Below are positions 1 through 4,674 of a DNA stretch of 5,626 nucleotides, piece by piece. How positions within the stretch are numbered: the stretch's first letter is position 1; every line of letters starts with the position of its first letter. Origin of the DNA: a bacterium (lineage in GTDB: Bacteria; UBP15; UBA6099); the NCBI GenBank assembly GCA_029573925.1, contig JAKQBV010000172.1, forward strand, positions 1 to 5,626, given 5' to 3'. The notes beneath the pieces are model-generated. The model had not been told where the DNA came from. It worked only from the letters and a program-made list of their open reading frames with translations, and searched no databases. The position numbers and the translations under genes were made by a program.

Positions 1-629
1 CCGCGAGCGTTCCGCCGCAGGGCGGCCGCAAGCATCCGCAGCAGGAATTCCTGCAGGTCGATACCACCAACATCCTGTTCATCTGCGGCGGCGCGTTCGA
101 CGGGCTGGTTGACATCATCAACAACCGAGTCGGACGCCAAGTGATGGGCTTCCGCGCCGAAAAGGTCAAGAAAGACGAAAAATCGATCGGCGAAACCCTG
201 CGCATGACCATGCCTCAGGATTTGCTGAAATACGGCCTCATACCGGAACTTATCGGAAGACTGCCGATAGTCGCCACGCTCGACCCGCTCGAAGAAGAGG
301 CTCTGGTTCGCATATTGGTCGAACCGAAAAACTCTCTGGTGAAGCAGTACAAGAAGCTTTTCCACCTCGACGGCGTCGAGTTGAACTTCACCGTCGAAGC
401 GATGAAGGCGATAGCAAAACAGGCGATGGAGCGCAAGACAGGCGCGCGCGGACTCCGATCCATAATCGAAAGCCTCATGCTCGACCTGATGTTTGAGATA
501 CCGTCCCGGCCGGGCCTCAAGAAGTGCATCATCGACAAGAGCCACGTCGAGACGAAGAGCGAACTGTCCCTGCTTTCCTTCCTAGACGGCGAAGGCGGAG
601 AAATTCTCCTCAAAGAAGGAACCGCCTGA
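1..629 (+). CDS. clpX: ATP-dependent Clp protease ATP-binding subunit ClpX (5' truncated, C-terminal 208 residues)
   Basis: ClpX is a cytoplasmic AAA+ unfoldase that recognises tagged proteins and threads them into the ClpP peptidase. The reading frame is already open at the window edge (first whole codon at base 3) and ends with TGA at 627-629, so the zinc-binding domain and Walker motifs lie upstream. Visible hallmarks, numbered from that first codon, are: the RKH pore-entry loop in GGRKHPQQEF (about residues 7-16); the sensor-1 strand in TTNILFICGGAF; the ClpP-docking loop in the form VMGF (47-50, equivalent to the IGF loop); the arginine-finger segment ELIGRLP (Arg at 86); and the sensor-2 segment GARGLRS (from 147). 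The end of the protein is a poorly conserved tail, as usual for ClpX. Everything needed for ATP sensing and ClpP contact is intact in the part seen. The gene is probably not co-transcribed with the exporter genes, since 420 AT-rich bases follow. Identification is secure. Confidence 0.97.
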   Translation, partial: ASVPPQGGRKHPQQEFLQVDTTNILFICGGAFDGLVDIINNRVGRQVMGFRAEKVKKDEKSIGETLRMTMPQDLLKYGLIPELIGRLPIVATLDPLEEEALVRILVEPKNSLVKQYKKLFHLDGVELNFTVEAMKAIAKQAMERKTGARGLRSIIESLMLDLMFEIPSRPGLKKCIIDKSHVETKSELSLLSFLDGEGGEILLKEGTA

Positions 630-855
630 TCCCGGCGGCGCTCCTGCGTTTGTTGAAAGTCCGCTCGACCCCATTTGAAAAAACGCAACTACAATGCCGC
701 TGGAATCATGTTTTTGAGTTTGCGGCAAAACCATTTTTTTTGCAAAAAACAGGTTTCTCGCGCCCCTTCCTGAAAAACTTTATTCGCGCATTCTCTGGAA
801 CTTCGTTCATGGCAAAAACCACATTCGTCAACAAGGTCATGCCAGAGGCGGTGGA

Positions 856-892
856 ATTCAATCCGAATCCTAATGACGGACTCGGATTCAAT
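856..892. repeat. Imperfect 11-bp inverted repeat, possible operator or RNA stem
   Basis: The left arm ATTCAATCCGA (856-866) and right arm TCGGATTCAAT (882-892) are reverse complements at 10 of 11 positions; the one mismatch is C859 against C889. The loop is 15 bases. It lies about 70-107 bases upstream of the TATAAT box. The length and near-perfect symmetry suit either a dimeric regulator site or a transcribed stem-loop. No T run follows the right arm directly, so a terminator is less likely. Function is inference. Confidence 0.45.
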
Positions 893-940
893 GAGAATTT
901 GTTGTGAATCGGGTTTTTTCGAGAAATATCCGATCTGAAA

Positions 941-968
941 TTTTTATTATTTTTTAACGATATATAAT
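941..968 (+). promoter_or_regulatory. Putative sigma-70-type promoter for the exporter operon
   Basis: A perfect -10 hexamer TATAAT lies at 963-968, embedded in an A/T-only block, and is the best promoter match between clpX and the adaptor gene. The -35 is poor: TTTTTA at 941-946 (16-base spacer) matches TTGACA at only three positions, and there is no TG extension. The very AT-rich upstream sequence could compensate, or an activator could be needed. Transcription would be expected to start near base 975, leaving a leader of about 75 bases before the adaptor gene. Confidence 0.5.
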
Positions 969-974
969 AACCGG

Positions 975-1028
975 ATGTCAAAGAGATTGGGCGACGGAAG
1001 GGCGGCGCGGCCGCCCGGACGGAGATAA
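975..1028 (+). CDS. Possible 17-residue Arg-rich leader peptide (uORF)
   Basis: ATG at 975-977 opens a frame that closes with TAA at 1026-1028, encoding MSKRLGDGRAARPPGRR. Five of 17 residues are Arg and there is a Pro-Pro pair. The ATG lies seven bases past the TATAAT box, where transcription would be expected to start, so it could only be read as a leaderless message; no ribosome-binding site precedes it. The GC hairpin at 1000-1016 falls inside this frame, and the stop is 21 bases before the adaptor ATG. That layout resembles a translational or attenuation leader, but so short a frame in GC-rich DNA can easily be chance. Treat as a hypothesis. Confidence 0.2.
   Translation: MSKRLGDGRAARPPGRR
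1000..1016 (+). promoter_or_regulatory. Perfect GC hairpin in the 5' leader of the adaptor mRNA
   Basis: GGGCGGC (1000-1006) and GCCGCCC (1010-1016) pair perfectly over seven G-C pairs around a three-base GCG loop. The stem is bracketed by direct repeats GACGGA at 993-998 and 1018-1023, each one base away from it. It ends 23 bases before the Shine-Dalgarno-like sequence and 33 bases before the ATG at 1050, with no T run after it, so it is not an intrinsic terminator. It may stabilise the 5' end of the mRNA or affect initiation. Confidence 0.5.
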
Positions 1029-1039
1029 ACGCCGGTATC

Positions 1040-1046
1040 GGGGGAA
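1040..1046 (+). promoter_or_regulatory. Ribosome binding site of the adaptor gene
   Basis: GGGGGAA lies three bases before the ATG at 1050. It is a G-rich variant of the Shine-Dalgarno sequence and supports this start codon, which is followed at once by a signal-anchor segment. The same GGGGGAA string precedes the ATPase gene at 2756-2762. Confidence 0.6.
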
Positions 1047-1049
1047 ATC

Positions 1050-2753
1050 ATGAAAAAGGCGATTGTCATTCTGCTGGCGGCGATAGTTGTCGTCGGGGGC
1101 GGCTTGTTCTTGAAGGCCAAACTCAAAAAGCCCGCAGTCGAAGAAGCAAAGATAAGGATAGTGGAAGCGTCGCGCGGAGACGTCACGCAGATGGTGGAGG
1201 CGAGCGGCTCGGTGGTTTCCAACTTCGACGTCGAGATTAAGTGCAAGGCGAGCGGGGAGATAATCTCGCTGCCGTTCGACGCTAGCGACGTGGTGAAGAA
1301 GGGAGACCTTATCGCGGAGCTGGATCCGAGCGAGGAAGAGAGGAAAGTGGAGAAAGCGCGGGTTGCTCTGGTTTCGTCTCGAGCGAGCCGGGACACCGCG
1401 AGGCAGAACCTGAGGATGGCCGAAAGGAATCTGGAGAATTCGCGGAGCCGGGCGGAAGTGACGCTTGAGGCCGCGAAATCCGCCGCCGAAGAGCGCGCCG
1501 CGAAAGCGGAGCGGGTCGCTCAACTTTATCAGAACAAACTTGCGAGCCGGGAGGAGCATGAAACGGCGAAAACGAGCGCCGTGCAGGCGCGCGCCGACCT
1601 CGAACGCGCTCATCTGACATTCAAAGACCTCGATGTGGAGGAAGCCGCGCTGGAAGTCAGCCGACAGAACCTTAAACGAGCCGAGGCGGACGTCAAATCC
1701 TCGGAAATCAATCTCGACATAGCGATGCAGGGACTTGAGGACACGCGGGTGTACGCCCCAATGGACGGCGTCGTCACCGCCCGATACGTGCAGACCGGAC
1801 AGATTATCTCGTCCGGAACCACGAACGTCGGCGGAGGCACGTCGATTATGCAGGTGTTAGACCTGTCGCAGCTGTATGTGCTGGCGGCGGTGGACGAGAG
1901 CGATATAGGGCAGGTGCGAATCGGGCAGGAAGCCGAGATAACGGTTGACGCCTATTCGGGCAGGGTTTTTAAGGGCAGGGTGGACAGGATATCGCCGAGG
2001 GGCGAAATGGTGTCGAGCGTGGTGACGTTCGAGGTGAAGATTGAAGTGACGGAAGATAGAGGCATGAGCGCGGCGAGGGGCCGTTCGGGTGGCAGGAGGG
2101 ATTCCGGCGTGGCGGGCAAGACGGTTCCGGAGGCTGACAAGACGGCGAGCGCGGAGAATGCGGCGGCCGGAGAAGTGGCTGATTCGAAGAAGTCGCCTGA
2201 AGGTAAAAAGAAAAGAGACGGCGCGGAGAGGGATGGCGGCAGGTTCCAGCCTCCGCCTCCCGGCGGTCCCGGATTCCCCGGCGGCGAGATGAGGCCGAGG
2301 GGAGAGGGCGGGGGTTTTGATCCGGCTGCGATGAGGCGGGACGCGCCTCAGGCGGAGGACGGTGGTCGCGTCGCGAAGAAGGAAGCGGGAAAGGCTGCCT
2401 CCGAAAAAAACACGACGGCCCAAAGCGCGCTCTCCGGCCTGCTGAAACCGCAGATGACCGCGCACGTGAAGATAATTATCGAAGGACGGAAGAACGTGGT
2501 TCTCTCGCCCTCGGACGCGGTGTGGAGGAGAGACGGCAAGTTCTTTGTGACTCTGGCGGCGGAAGGCGAGGAGCCGGCGGAGGGAGCCGAGCGAGAGGTG
2601 ACAATCGGCATCTCCGACGGGACGAACACGGAAATCCTTTCCGGACTCGAAGAGGGAGAAAAGCTCGCGGTCAAAGCGGTCGCCGCTTCGAACAAGTGGG
2701 GAGGCCGCGGCGGAGGAATGCCGCCGATGGGCGGCCCGATGATGAGGCGCTGA
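1050..2753 (+). CDS. macA: MacA-type periplasmic adaptor (membrane fusion protein) of an ABC exporter, with a large barrel-domain insertion
   Basis: This 567-residue adaptor bridges the inner-membrane permease to the TolC-type channel. Residues 4-21 form an uncleaved signal anchor; no lipobox cysteine is present. The two lipoyl half-motifs are at about 55-92 (ending ELDP) and 233-258 (YAPMDGVVTARYVQTGQIIS). The hairpin between them (about 93-230) is a long Ala/Glu/Arg-rich coiled coil that would meet the channel. The beta-barrel runs from about 270 to 336 and resumes at 464 with LLKPQMTAHVKI, the family's L-K/R-P-G-M-T motif with Gln in place of Gly. Between those parts lies an insertion of roughly 125 residues (337-463), charged and rich in Gly, Pro and Ala. 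The chain ends in a Gly/Met-rich tail. E. coli MacA is about 370 residues, so the insertion, a longer coiled coil and the tail explain the extra length. It heads the operon. Family is certain; MacA rather than another HlyD-fold adaptor rests on the MacB-type neighbours. Confidence 0.9.
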   Translation: MKKAIVILLAAIVVVGGGLFLKAKLKKPAVEEAKIRIVEASRGDVTQMVEASGSVVSNFDVEIKCKASGEIISLPFDASDVVKKGDLIAELDPSEEERKVEKARVALVSSRASRDTARQNLRMAERNLENSRSRAEVTLEAAKSAAEERAAKAERVAQLYQNKLASREEHETAKTSAVQARADLERAHLTFKDLDVEEAALEVSRQNLKRAEADVKSSEINLDIAMQGLEDTRVYAPMDGVVTARYVQTGQIISSGTTNVGGGTSIMQVLDLSQLYVLAAVDESDIGQVRIGQEAEITVDAYSGRVFKGRVDRISPRGEMVSSVVTFEVKIEVTEDRGMSAARGRSGGRRDSGVAGKTVPEADKTASAENAAAGEVADSKKSPEGKKKRDGAERDGGRFQPPPPGGPGFPGGEMRPRGEGGGFDPAAMRRDAPQAEDGGRVAKKEAGKAASEKNTTAQSALSGLLKPQMTAHVKIIIEGRKNVVLSPSDAVWRRDGKFFVTLAAEGEEPAEGAEREVTIGISDGTNTEILSGLEEGEKLAVKAVAASNKWGGRGGGMPPMGGPMMRR

Positions 2754-2755
2754 GC

Positions 2756-2762
2756 GGGGGAA
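2756..2762 (+). promoter_or_regulatory. Ribosome binding site of the ATPase gene
   Basis: GGGGGAA begins two bases after the adaptor stop codon and lies six bases before the ATG at 2769. It supports that start and shows translation is re-initiated within a 15-base gap, as expected in a polycistronic message. Confidence 0.6.
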
Positions 2763-2768
2763 TCCCAG

Positions 2769-3428
2769 ATGCTGATAACAACCGAAAATCTAGTAAAGAA
2801 ATACATGATGGGCGAGAGCGAAATCCGCGCTCTGGACGGCGTGAGCGTGAGCATCGCCGAAGGCGAAATGACGGCTGTGGTGGGCGCGTCAGGCAGCGGC
2901 AAATCGACGCTCATGAACATGCTCGGATGCCTCGACAAGCCCGATTCAGGCGAATATTTCCTCAACGGAGAAAACGTGTCGCGGCTGCCGAAAGACAGGC
3001 TGGCGGGGATACGCAACCGCTACATCGGGTTCATCTTCCAGTCGTTCAATCTGTTGCCGAGGATGAGCGCGTTGGAGAACGTGGAACTGCCCATGCAGTA
3101 CGCGGGGAAGAGGGACGCGAGGGGCGTCGCGGAGAGGGCGCTGGAAACTGTGGGGCTTGCCGGAAGGATGCGTCACGAGCCGGGAAAGATGTCCGGCGGC
3201 GAAAGGCAGCGGGTGGCGGTGGCGCGGGCGTTAGTCAACGACCCGGCCCTCATACTCGCCGACGAACCCACCGGCAATCTCGACAGCAAGACGGGCGACG
3301 AGATAATGGCTCTGCTCGAATCGCTGAACGCGCAGGGACGCACTATAGTGATAGTCACGCACGACGCGGACATCGCGGCGAGGTGCGGGCGCTCGATAAG
3401 GATGAAGGACGGCAGGGTCGTCTCCTGA
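2769..3428 (+). CDS. macB: MacB/LolD-type ABC transporter ATP-binding protein
   Basis: This 219-residue cytoplasmic ATPase powers the exporter. All nucleotide-binding motifs are intact: A-loop Tyr12, Walker A GASGSGKST (39-47), Q-loop Gln91 in FIFQSFNLLP, signature MSGGERQRVA (141-150), Walker B LILADEPTG (161-169) with catalytic Glu166, D-loop NLDS (170-173) and switch His198 in IVTHDAD. The pattern SGGERQRVAVARAL followed by ADEPTGNLDS is typical of the MacB/LolD/FtsE group. The protein stops right after the nucleotide-binding domain, whereas E. coli MacB continues into its membrane domain; here that part is the next gene, 24 bases downstream. LolD for lipoprotein release is the main alternative by sequence, but the flanking adaptor and TolC-type genes favour a MacB-type efflux role. 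It is very likely co-transcribed with its neighbours. Confidence 0.93.
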   Translation: MLITTENLVKKYMMGESEIRALDGVSVSIAEGEMTAVVGASGSGKSTLMNMLGCLDKPDSGEYFLNGENVSRLPKDRLAGIRNRYIGFIFQSFNLLPRMSALENVELPMQYAGKRDARGVAERALETVGLAGRMRHEPGKMSGGERQRVAVARALVNDPALILADEPTGNLDSKTGDEIMALLESLNAQGRTIVIVTHDADIAARCGRSIRMKDGRVVS

Positions 3429-3434
3429 CGGCCC

Positions 3435-3442
3435 GGAGGAGG
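3435..3442 (+). promoter_or_regulatory. Strong Shine-Dalgarno of the permease gene
   Basis: GGAGGAGG lies ten bases before the ATG at 3453, within the 24-base gap after the ATPase stop. It is the closest match to the anti-Shine-Dalgarno complement in the operon and fixes the permease start. Confidence 0.65.
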
Positions 3443-3452
3443 AAAGCCGCCG

Positions 3453-4664
3453 ATGCTGTTTCTCACAATAATAAAAGTCGCTCTCAAGAGCCTAGTGGCC
3501 AACAAGCTGCGCTCGTTTCTGGCGATGCTCGGCATAATCATAGGAGTAGGCTCGGTGATAGTCATGTTGTCAATAGGCGCCGGAGCGCAGAAAGACATCA
3601 TGAACCGCATATCGATGATGGGCACGAACCTGCTGTCGATAAGGCCGATGCAGTCATCCCAGCGCGGAGTTTCCACGGGTTCCAGCCGTCAGAACTTGAC
3701 GCTTGAAGACGCGGAGGCAATCGTCGAGCGAGTGGATTCCATAGCCGCCGTGTCGCCTGTCGCGTCGAACAACGCGCAGTTGAAATACTTCAATAAAAAC
3801 ACCCGCGCGAGCGTCATCGGTTGCGCGGTAACGTATCCGTACATCGGCAACTTCGAGGTCGAGCACGGCAGGTTTTTCCGCGAGTCCGAAGAAGAAAGCA
3901 TGGCAAGAGTGGTCGTGCTGGGCTCGGAGACCGCGTCCGAACTCGGCATATCAGGCAAGCAACTGGGAGAGAGGATACAGATACGGGGCATCAGTTTCGA
4001 GGTTGTCGGAATAATGAAGGAAAAAGGCGGCGCGGGCAGGTTCAGCCAAGACGACTCGGCGCTTGTCCCCTACACCGTGGCGATGAGAATCCTGTTCGGC
4101 ATGGACTATCTTTCTAACATCGACGTTCGGGCGGCGGACGGCGCGGACCTGACGGAGGTCGAAACGGACATCGCCACCCTGCTTCGCTCCCGGCACAAGA
4201 TAATCAACCCGGAGAACGACGACTTCCGCGTGTTCAATCAGGCCGACATTATCCAGACCGCCACCGAGGTGACCGACACGTTCACTATGTTGCTGGGCGG
4301 CATAGCGGCGATCTCGCTCCTTGTCGGCGGCATCGGAATAATGAACATCATGCTGGTTACTGTGACCGAGAGGACGAAAGAAATAGGAATCAGAAAGGCT
4401 ATCGGAGCCAGAGACCGGGACATACTGAACCAGTTCCTCATTGAATCGCTGATAATGAGCGGGGTGGGCGGGGCGCTGGGAGCTATGGCCGGAATCGCGA
4501 CCTCGGAAATAATAAGCAGGACATCGACGTTTTCCACGTCCGTGTCGCCGGGCAGCGTGGCCCTTGCGCTCGCGTTCTCGGCAGCGGTCGGCGTTTTCTT
4601 CGGATACTACCCCGCCGCGCGCGCCGCGCGGCTCGACCCCATCGACTGTCTCTACTATGAATAA
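3453..4664 (+). CDS. macB: MacB-type ABC transporter permease (FtsX fold)
   Basis: This 403-residue inner-membrane protein is the membrane half of a MacB-type exporter. The N-terminus (MLFLTIIKVALKSLVANKLR) is an amphipathic lead into the first transmembrane helix (about 22-44, LAMLGIIIGVGSVIVMLSIG). A periplasmic domain of roughly 230 residues follows (about 45-277), starting with GTNLLSIRP and carrying the MacB core fold expected to contact the adaptor. Three further helices lie at about 278-303, 328-352 and 367-388. The cytoplasmic segment VTERTKEIGIRKAIGAR (304-320) is the coupling element that contacts the ATPase, and the C-terminus has the family ending YYPAARAARLDPIDCL. One-plus-three topology with a large first loop is the FtsX/MacB signature. 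Together with the ATPase gene it totals 622 residues, close to the 648 of fused E. coli MacB. It transmits force to the adaptor-channel complex rather than forming a classical substrate pore. Confidence 0.93.
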   Translation: MLFLTIIKVALKSLVANKLRSFLAMLGIIIGVGSVIVMLSIGAGAQKDIMNRISMMGTNLLSIRPMQSSQRGVSTGSSRQNLTLEDAEAIVERVDSIAAVSPVASNNAQLKYFNKNTRASVIGCAVTYPYIGNFEVEHGRFFRESEEESMARVVVLGSETASELGISGKQLGERIQIRGISFEVVGIMKEKGGAGRFSQDDSALVPYTVAMRILFGMDYLSNIDVRAADGADLTEVETDIATLLRSRHKIINPENDDFRVFNQADIIQTATEVTDTFTMLLGGIAAISLLVGGIGIMNIMLVTVTERTKEIGIRKAIGARDRDILNQFLIESLIMSGVGGALGAMAGIATSEIISRTSTFSTSVSPGSVALALAFSAAVGVFFGYYPAARAARLDPIDCLYYE

Positions 4665-4668
4665 GGAG
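4663..4668 (+). promoter_or_regulatory. Ribosome binding site of the TolC-family gene, overlapping the permease stop
   Basis: AAGGAG starts within the permease TAA stop (4662-4664) and lies six bases before the ATG at 4675. Sharing bases with the stop codon points to translational coupling of permease and channel. Confidence 0.65.
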
Positions 4669-4674
4669 TCCGCC

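Larger units (their letters stand above)
630..1049. other. AT-rich intergenic region between clpX and the exporter operon
   Basis: These 420 bases have no supported full-size gene. Composition drops sharply from the GC-rich genes into A and T runs (T8 at 734-741, T6 at 914-919, and a strongly AT-rich block at 938-970). No classical intrinsic terminator for clpX is visible: the T8 run sits inside a weak AT hairpin rather than after a GC stem. The right half contains an imperfect inverted repeat (856-892), a TATAAT box (963-968), a possible leader ORF (975-1028) and a GC hairpin (1000-1016), so it is most simply the control region of the downstream operon. In 630-850 I see nothing I can assign. 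Short frames on both strands here lack ribosome-binding sites and recognisable protein features. Confidence 0.7.

Noticed and set aside
594..626. GGCGG (594-598) and CCGCC (622-626), plus the near-palindrome GGAGAAATTCTCC (597-609)
   Set aside because: They lie within clpX codons, have no following T run, and are short enough to occur by chance in GC-rich DNA.
710..750. Possible clpX terminator: GCAAAA (725-730) pairing with TTTTGC (738-743), and outer GTTTTT/AAAAAC arms
   Set aside because: The stem is A-T rich and the T8 run lies within the hairpin rather than after it, so it does not fit an intrinsic terminator.
809..907. A 32-residue + strand frame starting with MAKTTFVNKVMPEAVEF
   Set aside because: No convincing Shine-Dalgarno sequence, and most of it is made of the inverted repeat, which better explains the sequence.
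706..981. A 91-codon frame on the - strand in the intergenic region
   Set aside because: No ribosome-binding site, no recognisable motif, and it would end against the 3' end of clpX; AT-rich spacer DNA gives such frames by chance.
2299..2314. Clustered G runs (GGGG, GGG, GGGGG) in the adaptor insertion, possible G-quadruplex
   Set aside because: Only three runs of three or more lie close together, and Gly/Arg codons explain the G richness.
1857..3016. Long antisense frames (1857-2465 and 2348-3016)
   Set aside because: Translations are low-complexity Arg/Pro/Ser-rich mirrors of the adaptor and ATPase codons, with no ribosome-binding site or recognisable domain.
2522..3706. A 394-codon open frame on the + strand running across the end of the adaptor gene, the whole ATPase and the start of the permease
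   Set aside because: Its translation is Arg/Gly-rich without any fold or motif and it overlaps three genes whose protein motifs are intact; it is a product of GC-rich codon bias in another frame.
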